64,000 nt of DNA from Sipunculus nudus (lineage: Eukaryota; Annelida; Sipuncula; Golfingiida; Sipunculidae): NCBI GenBank assembly GCA_026874595.1, contig CM049317.1, positions 17,945,382-18,009,381 on the forward strand, read 5' to 3'. Under the pieces are notes generated by a model, which was not told the origin of the DNA, did not search any database, and saw only the letters and a program-made list of their open reading frames with translations. Positions 1 to 42,162 of this stretch are shown one piece after another. A program made the position numbers and the translations under genes. Positions within the stretch are counted from its first letter, which is position 1, and the number at the start of each line of letters is the position of its first letter.

Positions 1-493
1 GTTCGACATTGTATTGATTTTAATTCAAGTTCGCTGAGTACCCTAGTCGTACTTTGTAAATTATTCTTTACTAAAACATAGCCTTAATTATATATTTACA
101 CGATCCATGCTTATCCACGTCTGATCCCGCATCTCTTACCATGTCATTAAATATGATACTATGTGCCACATTCTTTATTCCTGAACATATAAATTTTCTA
201 AATAAACTTATAATTATTAGTCATATTATCTTATTCCTGAATTAAATTATTTCCTAAATCCTCAAAGTTCGACTCAGTTTATGAGATTATATAATGCTTG
301 TACCTATTCAGCTGCGCTGGTCGCATTGGATCAATGGCGTATTACAAACAAACGACATCCATGCAGGAAACGACACACTACCCTTTGATACAAAATTGGA
401 AAGGCATGCTCTTTTTAAGCATCTAAAAAGGTATATTTCTATTTGTTTTTTTTATGGAGCAATACACCCTAATAAATAAATACTCTACCAAAG
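1..493. other. presumed intron of gene A
   Basis: The stretch before the first visible gene A exon is AT-rich and holds no recognisable GH31 exon. The FSRNHN-type exon expected immediately upstream was not found here. It is therefore probably intron. A 61-codon open frame at 294-479 has no family resemblance and no splice-site support. Confidence 0.5.
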
Positions 494-639
494 GAACAAG
501 ATCCTGGCGTCTGGCCGAAGGTTGCCGAGGTGACACGTGACTCCCTGTTGATACGTTATAAGCTGCTGCCATACTTATACACATTGTTCCATCAATCGCA
601 TTTGTACGGGAGTACCGTCGTCCGGCCACTATTCCACGA
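494..639 (+). CDS. gene A exon (barrel end)
   Basis: Acceptor AAAG|GAACAAG and donor GA|GTAAGT; 146 nt, phase 0 in and phase 2 out, the same length as gene B exon 17. It encodes QDPGVWPKV, then [16 protein letters not shown]. Confidence 0.88.
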
Positions 640-3600
640 GTAAGTAGTTAAGGTTATGTTTTTTTATATCTCTGATACAAACCTGAGCAACAAAAAAAAA
701 TAATATGGATCTTTAATTATTCTGATTTCATACACGGAGCCATTTTCTATCATTTAAGTAGTCCTTCCCGACAGAAATAATTATGATAACCGATGGTCTT
801 GCACTGTAAACGTGAAACATGAGAAAAACATACTTAACTAGAAATATGTCAAAAACCGCATATGAACCTCCATCAACATTCTGGATCACTAGAAACGAAA
901 TATTACCAGATTCCTTATTAAATGTTAGTTTGTGACACGTAAGTACCGGGAATATATGAAACAAAGCCAGGACACACGTATGTCACGTTTCATGAACTCA
1001 ATTGCATGGTTGCATCACAGATCAGCCCTATCCGAAATAGTAATGGCGGCCTTTAAACCAGTGATTGACTCTTGCCCATGGTAGGATAAACAAATTTTCT
1101 TTTATCGCAATGACTTAAAAGATCCGTCAAACACCTCGTGTTTTTTTTAGATTTCATTAAACAGTTCATGCATTGTTCTTTATCATTCGAAATGATGTCT
1201 TCGTAACCACAAATCCTCCTACATGGGACTGTATTTATTTTGATTATCTTCCTTCTACAGATTCCCGAACGACCCGGTTACGTACGAGATAAACGACCAG
1301 TTCCTGTGGGGAGGCGGCTTCCTCGTCAGTCCAGTGCTTGAACAGGTATAGCATTCATACTGTATATGTTTAACCTAAGTCCTGTAATGTAATTGGTTTT
1401 ATGTTCGCGAGATTAAATATTCCCGATACCCTCTTTCCAGTGTTTCCCGAAGATACATATAGGGGTGTACCGGTGTGTTTTCAATGGTGACTTTAATCCT
1501 AGGCCCTGAATACTTTAGTCAATTGTATTCCCAGAAACGAGAATTCCAATCAGGAAGGAGTAAACAAAAATGTGCCATTCGTTAGGCTTTAGTTAAAACA
1601 CATTTTATAGGCCATAGATGATTTCCATGAAGTATGCATGTATGTGCATGTATGTGTGCATGAGCAGGTGCATTTGGATATAACTCTGAAAAACTACTCC
1701 CTTGAATTGAAAAAAAGGACCCTTTGCAATTCACACCCTTTCATCAATTAACAAAAGTGCGACCCATAAAACTGCAATAATAACATTTTCTTATCTGACG
1801 GTATAATATGAAAGACTTTCCATTTCCGGCATCAGTTTATTTTTCCGGAGTTTGAAAATCACATTTATTGTAAAATGTAGACCTGACAGTTCCCTGGCAT
1901 TTTATACCCATTAATCAAGCATCAAGTGTAACTTTTATATGTTACTTATAACATGTATTGTTTATGTTTTAAAGGGCGCTACAAGTGTTGTGGCATACTT
2001 TCCTAACGCACGCTGGTACAGCTTCTATAATGTGAGTACATACAGCCAGTATTATTATTAGATTCTCTCAGTATTGAAAGCGCAAGGAAATAATTCAGGT
2101 TTCTAGTTGTCATGATAGATGATGCTAATATTAAGAAATCTTCCTGTGCAGAAGCGATTCAGGTTTAATCTAGATTATGCTTCTTGCTAAAAGACTTCCC
2201 TTACCATTTATACTTTTAGTACTCAACACAGCGCATCCGAACGTCAAGTGGATTTAGTATATCTTTCTATAGTATGTACGGAAACACGGCATATGCATAA
2301 ATAAATCATTTAAACCAACCACTCAACCAATGAAATATCTTAAACAGGGACAGGAGATTAGGCAACGGGAGGTCGGAATCCCCCTGGCGGCGCCCATCGA
2401 CTTTATACCCCTACACGTCAGAGGGGGCCACATCCTCCCGACCCAAGAGCCATCAAACTCCACGATGTTCAGGTGACACACACACGCACTCACGTCAGTG
2501 GAGGGTATTAAGTGTTCTATATTATTACTTTTAAGCTACGGATACCCTACATACTGAACATATCTTTTAAATAACACCTTAAATAACACGGTACAATGGC
2601 AGATAATGGATATATGGACTCTTCAACTGAATATCATCAACTTAATCACATTTATCCTAAGATTACCCATTTTCTTTGCGCTCAGTTTCGCCTTCGACAG
2701 ACTGCGTAGAATCATACATATAAGTTCGTTTGGTGTAGCAGCAACTTCTGTTTTAAAGTGCCCTCGGGCCTAGTTAGCTGGTCACATGACCGTTTATAGC
2801 AGACGGGATGCGAAACAATGACAATGCGCGTGAACGTGAAAAGAAAATGATTACCATTTTATAACTTTATTTTTTTTTCAGTCGTCAGAACAGAATGGGC
2901 CTGCTTGTGGCACTAGATGATAACGGTGTAGCTAGTGGTGACCTCTACTGGGATGAAGGCGACACTCTTGGTAAGGCTGGATTCCGCCAAGTGTAAAGAT
3001 GTGGAGATATTTGACACAAAAAGTGCTTACAGTCGTTACTCTGCATTCCACATATTTTCCCTTAGGTCTCCATATTCAAATATATTTTTGTTCAATAACT
3101 ATTGATAATTTGCGGAACTCATCTATAAATGCACATTTATATTTCCATATAACTCCAGGGCATGGAGTTACCGTGAGTAGTACGAAGAATTGAAAACTTC
3201 CTAAAAAGAAATCCTTGGTCATCGTTAATGTTTTAATAAATATTCATAGTAATCTCTCTTCATGTATATAATGTTGACAAGTTTTATATTACATCTGATG
3301 TTAAAAAACAGAAATCATCTTCAACTTATTCAAATTCTACAATATGAACTAAACAGATAGGTCGTGTTTATTTTATGATACAATGTATCAAATAAAACAT
3401 GGACTCTGGTTATTGAAAAGAGTCATCGAACATAAAATATAACTGGTGACTTTCACTCTGAATAACGGTACGTAAAATGAGATTGAAAGGGTGGATCGAT
3501 TATTGCGTCAGGCACTATGGTTCGAAGGAGTTTCCAGTCTTTGTAAACACTACTAGATTCAAAATGGACAAAATTGCCACGGTTTAGACAATCAGAGTTG

Positions 3601-4811
3601 CCAATGATTAAAACTTCTTGGTCTCTATTATAAACATTCCTTTATGTATGGTCGGTCCATTTCCAGATGCATATGAAACCGGGCAGTACTTCAGCGCCGT
3701 CTATAGCTCTTCATATACACTAAACGTTGGCGGGACTATCCATGGAAATGTTACCTACAGTGGACCAAACTCCGAGATCGGCGGCCTTGAGTTCGGGGAA
3801 GTCCGGGTGTTTGGCGTGACCAGTCAGGTGACTAAAGTGGAAGTTGGCATGACAACTCTAAACAGTACCGACTTCACATGGACTTCAGAAGGGGTAAGAT
3901 AAAGATTAAAGCTGTTAATTACACTTGAGGTGAAACTCCCAACCCCACAGTACACTAGTGCTTTCGAGGTGGTGCTAGATATATCAAGAACTGAATTTTA
4001 ACAACATTAATTACAGAGCTGCTTCTGTTTTTCCTCAAGACTCAAGGCCCACGTTAACGCTCACTGCCGTGTTGCCGTGAAAGTCTACCTACTAATTTTA
4101 TAAATATGTCTAAATTTCAAGGATATTCCATATATTCAATATATTTTAAAACGCTAGCTAAAGACCTAGAACAAAAAGAGATATAGAAAAATAATTAAAG
4201 AGTATTTTAACATGTCTACCGATAAAGGAGTGAGACCGAACTGTCAGAACCGCGTCAAAAATTAAACACTACATACTTTTTTGTCTTCTTGAAGTTACAT
4301 CTGTAAATTTCGATTAATAAATTTCCAATTGACAGTCGGTATTTTATAGGTATTAACGTATGAGATCCCGTAAACCTGTAACTTCCGAATATTTTGAGAC
4401 AGAAATTTATCTCATATTTACCTTGTTTTATTCTTTGTATCGGATAACTGTGAGGGAGACTAAAACACTATTTCTTTGGATTCAGTGTATTTGTTTTATT
4501 GAAACAAGAATTACGAAAGCTCTCACCAAAGCTCTCAGCAGTAATTATGTTTGTCAATTTAAGGAGATCATAACTTGTGAATAACTAGTGAAACATCTGA
4601 AAATGTGTCCAGATTTTGTAGCATGCAATCCTAGACCTCCAAATCTATTTTTTTAAATACAAAGTTAATGTCAAGGTTTTTCTATAAGTAATATATTATG
4701 ATAAATGATTATTATTTATAAATTCTTGTTTTTCAGGTCTTGACAATAGAGCTGCCAACATCCCTGGTTGCTGTCGACTCGAGTTTCACCATAACTTGGG
4801 ATGCTCGTTAG
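494..4811 (+). CDS. GH31 alpha-glucosidase, 3' part (gene A, partial)
   Basis: Seven coding exons (494-639, 1261-1345, 1975-2031, 2348-2472, 2882-2970, 3667-3893, 4737-4811) join in phase into 267 residues ending in TAG. They encode the end of the catalytic barrel ([39 protein letters not shown]) and the C-terminal beta-sandwich (LHVRGGHILPTQEPSNST, ALDDNG, GDLYWDEGDT) of the maltase-glucoamylase / sucrase-isomaltase / acid alpha-glucosidase family, which releases glucose from alpha-linked glucosides. The nucleophile, acid/base and N-terminal exons would lie upstream, outside the window. The first exon begins at the phase-0 boundary that follows the FSRNHN exon in gene B. All seven exons match the last seven of gene B in order and phase, so A and B are tandem paralogues; in the first exon I count 37 of 49 identical residues. 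No frameshift or stop is visible, so the gene looks functional. Confidence 0.88.
1261..1345 (+). CDS. gene A exon (DQFLWG motif)
   Basis: Acceptor CTTCTACAG, donor CAG|GTATAG; 85 nt as in gene B exon 18. It encodes NDQFLWGGGFLVSPVLEQ, the barrel end of GH31. Confidence 0.9.
1975..2031 (+). CDS. gene A exon (GATSVVAYFPNARWYSFYN)
   Basis: 57 nt, phase 0 at both ends, between TTTTAAAG and GTGAGT. It is the counterpart of gene B exon 19. Confidence 0.9.
2348..2472 (+). CDS. gene A exon (beta-sandwich, HVRGG motif)
   Basis: 125 nt from TTAAACAG to AG|GTGACA. It encodes IPLHVRGGHILPTQEP and an N-S-T glycosylation sequon at its end. Its donor occurs once only, unlike gene B exon 20. Confidence 0.9.
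2882..2970 (+). CDS. gene A exon (ALDDNG ... DLYWDEGDT)
   Basis: 89 nt after a long T tract ending in CAG; donor CTTG|GTAAGG. Phase 2 in and 1 out, as in gene B exon 21. Confidence 0.9.
3667..3893 (+). CDS. gene A exon (C-terminal beta domain)
   Basis: 227 nt from CATTTCCAG to GGG|GTAAGA. It encodes DAYETGQYFSAVYSSSYT and LEFGEVRVFGV. It is one codon longer than gene B exon 22. Confidence 0.9.
4737..4811 (+). CDS. gene A terminal exon
   Basis: Starts after TTTTTCAG, encodes VLTIELPTSLVAVDSS and ends WDAR-TAG. No C-terminal membrane segment follows. Confidence 0.9.
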   Translation, partial: VLTIELPTSLVAVDSSFTITWDAR

Positions 4812-4841
4812 AGAAGTTATACACTTGGTGAAATATTTGGA

Positions 4842-4847
4842 AATAAA
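4842..4847 (+). terminator. gene A polyadenylation signal
   Basis: AATAAA lies 31 nt after the stop codon, implying a very short 3' UTR. Confidence 0.7.
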
Positions 4848-6598
4848 GAGTTTTGAAATTTCTGGTTTTGTCAACGTTTTTATATCAACGAAAAAGATAG
4901 AACAGATGTTCCACACCACACTGGCGATACCTTTCGGCGATGATAAACACTAATTGTTCAGGTCCGCTATTTCCACCAAAAAAAAACCGATGGTGCATTT
5001 CGAAAAAGAGAAAAAACCACTAATCTTCTCGGTGAATTTTCCGCTGGAGTGATCATATGGATGATTAAAAAAAAAATCGGAATGCGGGCTCTTGGACCCG
5101 AAAACAGCAGACGCCCTTTTCCTCATTCCGCCTGCTCATTTGAAAAGCCTTTCGTTCAAGTCCAGGAACCTTATTTATGCTTGATGACTGCGCAATTGGT
5201 GTTAACTCTGCATCGGCAAAAATGTTGCCATGGTGATCTGGGACGGAGAGAGGATATAAAAAATGCTAGAGGTTATGGGGACTGAACGCCCTAGCCCTGG
5301 TAAGCAAGAGTTCAGAAATTGCTTGTAGACTTTACACATAACTCTCGCGTGCGATAATAAGAAAGAAAACGGTCCGAGAGGCAAGCTCTGGCCTTACTGA
5401 ATTAAGAATGTATAATTCCCAGATTTCTATGGTCAAAAGGGGTGGGGGGATACTATTATTGACCCGAAAATGGAAATGTGGCAGAGAGGCAGCAGGCTAG
5501 CGATATCTGGCGGCAAATACAGAAACTACTGTGGAATCGGCCACTTATCAAGACAAGTGTATTGAGGCAGGCGTTTGTTATATTTTATAATGCTTCCTTA
5601 CGGCCATAAATAGTGCAGGCATTAATTTGGGCCGGGGTTCCGATCGAGAAATTATGGTAATTATAAATCGTATTTAAACATGTGGGTTTCATTATATATG
5701 CATGTTATAGAATGATAGAGGATTTATTTAATCACAGGTCATTCACACACATAGTTGAATCGGCACAGTATAACGTGACTCTACCCCTGATAACAACTTG
5801 TAGATAACGGACCTTTGACGCAGTGTGTCCATAGCGTGACACCTGGCGGCGAGGGTTCATATTCACAGGTAAACATCGCGTGACGCATGGGAAAAGGACA
5901 TCTGTGTAACTCAATCGTTATTGAGTTTGGATGTCTTTAGTGGCAAACTTACATTGACAATATTTTAGGAAGAGGTTTCACATAACGTTACAAAATGTTT
6001 GTTATTAGATGCACAGTGTTATGTTATATGCAGTCTGATGTTTAGCAAAATAGCATGCTAATATTTCCTACCGTTGTAAGATTTTATAATTACCTGAAAT
6101 TCTGTTGATGAAGAAAGAGGTTAAACTGAAGCTCAAACTCTCTCTCTCTCTCTTTCTCTCTCTCTCAGTACATTTGATGTCATGACCATAACCATATAAT
6201 GTCTTATCTATATCTAGTTGGGGGAAACTAAATGATACCAAATGCTAAGTGCCCTTTTACTGTATACAGTTCAATACCGCTATCAGGACAAATAATAAGT
6301 TAACGGTTGGGTATTATTTAAAATTGTTTAACACGATTACTTTCATTTGCTGTCATGCTAACGAATGCTACTCGTTTAAAGAACTGATGAAACGAGATGG
6401 TGGGCTTGGTCGTTAAGGGGAACACTGCTCACATTTAAACTTGAATACAGAAATGTTGAATATTTACATAAACTATAATACATTGTTATGCACATCTTAA
6501 CAACAAATTTATTTGTAAATCTTTTGAATCACGGACTGATGAATAAGAGTATATCTCGTCTCTTGTCGTGTAAGGTCATGGCTACTTGTCCTTAGATC
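4848..6598. other. spacer between the two GH31 genes
   Basis: About 1.75 kb with no recognisable gene. It contains a (TC)n tract at 6138-6166 and must hold any gene B promoter-proximal elements near its right end. The short open frames here have no family features. Confidence 0.6.
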
Positions 6599-6637
6599 AG
6601 ATAAGAGCCTTAATTTAAGAGCCCTTCCCCTTATCAG
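6599..6637. promoter_or_regulatory. pair of GATA-factor motifs upstream of gene B
   Basis: AGATAAG at 6599-6605 and CTTATCAG (reverse of CTGATAAG) at 6630-6637 are two WGATAR sites in opposite orientation, about 50-85 bp before the gene B start codon. GATA factors drive gut digestive-enzyme genes in many animals. Their role here is inference from position and sequence only. Confidence 0.35.
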
Positions 6638-6684
6638 TGCAAGCACGAACTGTTTTCACATTAAGGAGAGTACAACAAGCCAAC

Positions 6685-35217
<28,533 letters not shown>

Positions 35218-35258
35218 AAGAGGTGACGTCACACATTATTTAGTTATGCTGAAATTGT

Positions 35259-35264
35259 AATAAA
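35259..35264 (+). terminator. gene B polyadenylation signal
   Basis: AATAAA lies 42 nt after the stop, closely mirroring the short 3' UTR of gene A. Confidence 0.7.
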
Positions 35265-36455
35265 GAAGAAAGATATTTGTGTATTGCTCGTTTTTTATTA
35301 ATACAAAAGTCGGGAAATCTGATACATTTTGGTGAATTTCAAATTCTGAGGACAGGGTAATTTACCTGGGTAATTTAGAGACCACAACAAGAATACAGAG
35401 TTATAAAAACGATTTAACTTTAAACTTTAACAATCATCAAACAGTAAGGATGTCAGGGCTGCACCCTTAGAAATACTGAAGATAGGGGTTTACGTCAGCA
35501 AACCAGATCTTCTGCATCCACTGGATGCTAAAACCTGACTGACCGCCAGATTGGGTTGCCACGCCTTATCTATAGGTGTGTGCTAGAGGGGGCAAGGTTC
35601 ACCGACCGTCTTGGGGTGGCCAGGGCAATCAATGCCAATGTACAAGCCAAGGCAGAAAGTTACAACATAACTTAAACTTATATAATTGACCATACCATTA
35701 TTAAATGTATTTTTGAAGAAAAAAATCTTAACTTAAGCATCATGTGAGAACGCAACGCCTAAATTGTTCTCAAAAAGGCATATGAAGAGCATGTCTTCAT
35801 GTTGTACTTGATTTAATACTAAGGGATTCACAAGAATCAATTTTAGGTTTTTCTTCTAGAGTAAATATATGTTAATCCATGCATACAAGTGAAATTAATA
35901 ATGGAACAATAATAACAGTCCAAACATACAGCAGCCATGTGATGTTTTCAAGTAAAGGGTAGACAAAGAATATTTCTAAGGACCAAGTACCACATGAGCG
36001 ACAGATGTCGCTCTATGTTTGTAAAGTATTCGTAAAAGACGAGAGGTGGCGGCACTTGCCTTTTGGTGGTACATGCGAGGTTTGTTGTCTCCGCTAGGAG
36101 TGTATGGTTTCATCCCCGTTCGTCTGTGTGTTTGTGTCCGTGTTTGACTGTTTTTAATTTCATACCCTATCAATTACGAAAGTAAGAGGCGTTGTTTAGG
36201 CAGGAAGTTTGTTAGAACAGGAAGGTGTACCAATTATATGGTAGGATTGGCTTCACAAAATATATATTTATATAACTCTGTTAAACATGATGTTTCCTTC
36301 TTATTTATTTGTTAAAACATTCCAATCAAGCTCTACTAATTAGCAGCGATCACTATACTCAAACTCTTATATGAAAAAAAAAATCAATATTATTGAATAC
36401 TCCTATAACTAGAAATCTACATTCTAGATCATGCAAGCATTGAGTGTGTGGGCGT

Positions 36456-36519
36456 TTTTTGTTTTTTTTTTTTTTTGTTTTTTTTTTTTGTTTTTTTTTT
36501 TTTGGGGGGGGGGGGGGTT
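36456..36519. repeat. poly-T tracts ending in poly-G
   Basis: Long T runs broken by single G, then about 14 G. It is either a decayed retroposon tail in reverse or a simple repeat. Confidence 0.8.
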
Positions 36520-36535
36520 GATATTTTTGGTTTGC

Positions 36536-36700
36536 TCCCAAAACCGTGTTTGCATTCAGTCACTTATTCGGTCCATATTCCCTAGTTCATTCATCCATAA
36601 GGGACTGTACATTGGTAAATATTCTTTGATGTTCCTGAATCCGGATCATGTGCAATATGAATCGATTCTTCACTGGTTCAGTCCTGACATGCTCTGAAAG
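36536..36700 (+). repeat. dispersed repeat copy (intergenic)
   Basis: CGTGTTTGCATTCAGTCACTT, CCGGATCATGTGCAATATG and ATCGATTCTTCACTGG follow the same order as the copies at 32757 and 47226. Confidence 0.55.
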
Positions 36701-36703
36701 ATA

Positions 36704-36815
36704 CTGTGGTTGCCTTTTTGTTCGCGAAGGTTTTAATTTCACAATATTCGCGATTGGGAAATAATCGCGAAAATGAAACCCTCGGGAATAATAGGCCAAT
36801 TGAGTATGTCCTTCT

Positions 36816-36882
<67 letters not shown>

Positions 36883-37206
36883 TATATATATATAGTGTAG
36901 CCCATACTTGTATGTGAATAGGTAAGAACAGTGAGAAATTTTATGATAAAATTCATCCATGGAGGTATAGGGAAAACGTTCCCTTAGATTTGATTTACTC
37001 TGTATGTGCTGTGTGTACGGGCCCATCGTTATATGAGAAGAATATTACAAACTCATCACTTCTCTCATTTTATGATACACACAGGTATTGCTTTGCCAAA
37101 GATTTGATATAGGTTCTGGTGAGATCGCGAAAATGAAACCCTCGCGAAACATTAAAAATGGAGAAATCGCGAAATTTCAGCCTCGCGAATATGAAGCCAA
37201 CCACAG
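36704..37206. mobile_element. TA-flanked MITE with CGCGAA subterminal motifs
   Basis: The 503-bp segment starts CTGTGGTTGCCTTTTTG and ends GAAGCCAACCACAG, with TA directly outside both ends (36702-36703, 37207-37208). TTCGCGAAGG and CCTCGCGAAA motifs repeat inside both ends. An AT microsatellite (36817-36880) fills the middle. TA duplication fits a Tc1/mariner-class element. No coding capacity. Confidence 0.65.
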
Positions 37207-40200
37207 TAGGCCCGCTGTCGATGGATTTAAGTTTAATTCTCCTGAATTATCAAGTTCGGTGAAACATCTCGGTGCACATTAATATGCAATAAAGTCGGCA
37301 TCCTTTATTTTCCGTAAATCAGCTTTTTTTAATCTGGTCATTTTGTATATACAACCAAACGTGTTATTTTTGTCTTATACGCTCAAAGAGACCTCATTAT
37401 GAGCAAAGGGATGTGGGAATCTGGTACAATTTTTTTCTTGTCTCGAGCAATTGTCCATTTACTGTTAACCAGTATTCAACATTTCGCAGTATTCACCTCT
37501 GGACAATTTCAAACGATATTCAAACGTTATTGCAAATAATCCTAGTACTGCTTGTTTTGCTTTTCTACTGGTTTATTATTAATACTGGTTATAGTATAAT
37601 TTACGGATATGCATGAAAAATCCGCTCCATGTCTGATTAAAAAAATAAAGACTTTGTATACCTTGTATATATGGAAACTGTATCTCATGTATTTGATGAA
37701 TTCAGCAGGTTTTCAATGATCAAAGCATCTTCATCAAAGGATGTTAAGATCAAATGTAATTGCTGGTACTCCTTCCAAATTTGTGAAAGTCTGTGAAGAT
37801 GTATATTTTACGCACATAGATCTGAATTCCAACTCTTATACGCACTGCGCAGAATTGGACTCAATAGTAAAACTCTGTTGTTTAGGGTTTGTGGGTGTAA
37901 CCCCCATAATACACCACGGCTTCCTAAATACACAAATGGCATAGGTATAAATGAAGTGAAGCGTAGGCAAATTACATAACAGATGTGCTTGTGTGGTTAG
38001 GACTTCATGGAATAAATAATATTTTGCAAGCATGCGAATAGGAATTGTTAACAGAAGTTTTTTGCTTTGAAATATAACAAATTTTGAATTTAAAGTATAA
38101 CAGTTGAGACAATTAGTCCCGGCCGTCCCACAGTGCCTATTATTAAGGGGTTAGTTTATAGTGATACCGCAGAAAGGTGACCCCAGTCGTGTTAGACAAA
38201 GAAGTTGTGTTTTCGTGCCGCAACGGATAGGGCATGGAACACTCAGATATATTTTTTCTTACCAGCAGAACTTACCTGTTCGTTAAGTGTCTCCACTTTG
38301 AAATTCGTCACCCGGCTTGTGACATCCGGGTATGGAAAATGGCATCCCCAATTTGGAGAATTAACCATATAAAGTCGATAATAGCTCTGGGACACGACAC
38401 GAAAGTACCCAATGGATGTCGTCCACCTGGGGAGAATATCTGCAGAGAGATTTTAGTCGCAATGGGACGTGTGTCGACTGATTTAGGGTGGAATAACGCT
38501 CTTTTGTCACCACGCCTAAATCTGCAAATTACAGCAGGATTACTGGTCGCAATTGTAATATCTTATATAGTTATGGTACATTTGAATGTATCATGTATTG
38601 AAGATTTTTTTTTTGTTAAAAGTGTATTTTTTACATTTAAACACTATCTGTTGCATATATCATTATTATCATATTTGTCTCTGCGATTTTATTCTCGGTT
38701 TGTCTTTAATGCTTTTCCATTTACAATACAGACCCAAACTATGCTACATTCTAATACATAAACATCAGCCCGTCATAGATATGAATACATCAATTATAAA
38801 GCCATCAAGATGCATACACTCACTCGGCCAAGCGTAATGGATACACCACGAGAATATACGCGTAAAGGCACGTAAAGACAAATAGTATAGTAAAACCACG
38901 CGCGACAGAGGCATAGAGATCAGTGGGCCTCATCTTGACTTGATACCTTACCGATATACAGGTGAATGAGGTCAGAGGTCACATTCCTCACACCTATATT
39001 AGTGTCACCGTCACGCCAGGGAAAATTGAGCGACTGACACACGGCAAACCGATGTAACGATTTCAGGTCACCCCTGCCCTACATTACCCCCCCCCCCCCC
39101 CTTCACACACACACACCTTGCAATATATGAGTTCAGAGTATGAGATTGCCCAAGGAAAGGATGAAATCAATTTCAGATTACCCCAAGAGGTATTCTGAAT
39201 TCGATTTCGACTTATTGAAATATTTCTTCGCGATTTAACAACTTATATTAAGTTTGAACAGTTGTACATCTAATGTATGTACATGTATATGATTTTCTAT
39301 CCACTTTTCTAAACGAGTGATTTAATTATAATAAAGTGGCACTACCTCACGGCCTTGTTTTTCTTCATTTTATCCAAACAAAATTTAATGAGTTAAAAGT
39401 ATGAGAATCAATCATGTTAGATATATCAGCCAGGAGGTAATGTAAGCAAACAAATGAGGTACAATGAATTCGATTTCAGATAAACCGGGGGGATAACCTG
39501 TAACAGGGAGAAACTGAAGCCTTTACACCGGAGAAAATTATCAACACAACCCCTGTAAGAATCCGATCTTAGCGGGTCAGAGATAGTGCGACCGGTTACT
39601 GGCTTCAAATAGTATTGAACAAAGTCCGGTGTTTAGGTATCCGCTTTCCTTAAGTGTGTATATGAATGGGATATAATTACCGACACTGCGTACCGGTTGT
39701 ACTGGAATTTGTTAGTGATATCTGGGCCAGTATGCCGCCCTGACTTTTGATGTCGGATTAAATCAGGTAAGTTGAACGCTAATTATCCCTAATTTACCCG
39801 TAATCTGGCTTAAGTAATTACTTAGACTTGTTCCCTAGCGCGGGAAACTATTTTTAGGGCTAAAAGTTGACCAGTGGGCACTTTGGACGTAGCCTAATTA
39901 TATTTTCTTTCATAGCTGACCCATCACACAGCCAAGGTTAGGTATCGAGAATTTGGCACAGGATGCATACATTTATATGATCACAGACTGCTTTATAACA
40001 GCATTCAGTAAAAAAAAAATATTAAACGAAAAAAAAGCTATATGCCTCCGGTAGCGCCCAAATAAGTGCTCGTCTTGACAATGGAAGACACGCCTGGGAC
40101 AAATTGTCAATATAAGCATGAATTGTTTCACTGTAGAAATCAACCTATGTCATTTCTAATTGATTTTCTTCTCGCATGATCAGTGTATATATATATATAT

Positions 40201-42162
40201 ATAAATCCACTCCAACCTGTGCAGAAAATGATAAGAGCAGAAGGTTGTCTTATCTTTCTTATCAAGTAGATACACTCCCCATTTTTTATCATTTTTAGAA
40301 CCTTATAACCTATGGGCGGGGGGGGGGGTGCGCAAAAATATATGCCGTTCTGTTACTTATGCTGATGTCAGCAAAAATGCATTTTGACATAAATTTTGCA
40401 CAGACTACCCTTATTATTTCTTTAGTATGTCATATTTTATTTTGACAAAGCGCATGTAATTCTCACTAAATTGTACTTCCTCACTGTATCTCTGCCTTTG
40501 TACAAGCTGAGAATATATAAGGCCTCTTCCTCAAATTTCGGTTAAGTTGTGATTACATATATAACAGTGATTCCCTGCTTATTCTTTCTTAGTTCAGCTA
40601 TTTATAATTACTGATATATCTAAAGATACCACATGAACAATTTATGAGGCATGGGTCTTGAAAGTGGAAATATTCTTTAAAAACATTGAAAAAGGTTTTC
40701 TCAAAACAGTTACTCTAAGAGTTATTGTTATGGTATGCTTCCATACACAATAATATAAATTCTTGCCCCCCCCCCCCTCCACACAACCCCCCCCCTTCCT
40801 CCACACCCCCCCCTATATATATACACACACGTATTTGATATCAAACAAAGTTACAAGGTTGCAGTAATTAGGCAACAAAAGGAAGAAAACCATACAATTA
40901 TTCTAAAGAGAACACATCTAATACGTTATAGTTCTTCTTAATTTTACTCTGCAACACTTTTCAGTTCTTAAACATGTCTAGTCGGAGTATACATAATTAT
41001 ATATCATTAGTGCCTCTTTTTTATCACGCAAAGTTCACAGCCGACACTTAATCACGGCAGGCGAATCCGCATGATACAAATTATAAATAGCACCAGAGGC
41101 TAAATATTACAAGAACAACAACTCTGGGCTTCGCCTGTCTTCTTGTTTACAAAGCAATCAGGTTTGATATACGGACATTTAACGCAACGGTGCTACAGAG
41201 AGGAAACTACCTTTTATGTCCCCATATGCGAACACAAGCGGTATCTGGGCCGATTCCATTATTCACACTACGCTGATGTGCAGGTTACATTCAACAAGAG
41301 AGAGACAGAGAGAATGTGAACACGGTGTATTTATAATCGAACAAGGCGCCTTGAGTCTCAGGAGTTTACTGTCTGACCGGAATTTCCAAAAATACGGTTA
41401 GTCAGATTTTTTTGTACCAGTAATATTTATAGATCTGGAAAAGAATACAGGGTATTTTGGCAATAATAAAGTGATATTTAAATGGGTACCTATTTATAAA
41501 ATTCCTTAAAATATTAATTAATTTTAATTGGTGATGTCATGCCCTGGGATCTTAAAATGCGTATTTCGAATTAAAATACATGTTAAGTACATTTGAGTTT
41601 TATTTATAGTGAAATAATTTACATACAACCTTGTTGTATGTTATTCCTGACAAACCAACGGTCACGAAAATACCATAGTCATTTGAAGGTATTCTAGCTA
41701 TAGGCCTATCTAGAGACAACCGGAGTGTAAGCATATATGTGAGGGTAGTATATATATACCGCATTTGATGAATATATACGCAACATTCATATATCTGTAC
41801 ATTTATATTTACATGTACATGTATTGTGTATGTCACTGAGTGTATGTTTTAATAGCTTCATTCTCTAACTTTACGGTTATTCTGTACATGATATATTTTG
41901 GACCGGTCTGAAATTAATGAAAGGTTAATTATTTCTAGAGGTTAATAAATTTTATATAACTATTTAAAAATTATTTTGCTATTTAAAAATTTGTTTGTAC
42001 AACGGTTTAATATGCCGTAAGATTTGCAGGAATGATCGACTCAGTGAACCACATGTAGAAGTGAACCTCATCGTGTACATGCACAGAAATATCTCATCAT
42101 CACTCTTTAACTTAATTTTCAAAGAAAATGTATGAGGGGAAAAAATTTAAAAAGATACCTGT

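Larger units (their letters stand above)
35265..42162. other. intergenic region without a recognised gene
   Basis: About 6.9 kb. It holds a dispersed repeat (36536), a MITE (36704), homopolymer G/C runs (36506, 39087, 40318, 40766) and a 175-codon open frame (38234-38761) with hydrophobic stretches but no family resemblance or splice support. Confidence 0.5.

Noticed and set aside
294-479. 61-codon frame upstream of the first gene A exon
   Set aside because: It does not match the exon expected before QDPG in this family, and the phase-0 boundary at 494 leaves no need for it.
38234-38761. 175-codon open frame in the intergenic region
   Set aside because: No family resemblance, mixed composition, no promoter or splice context. 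I could not support it as a gene, though it is the longest unexplained frame.
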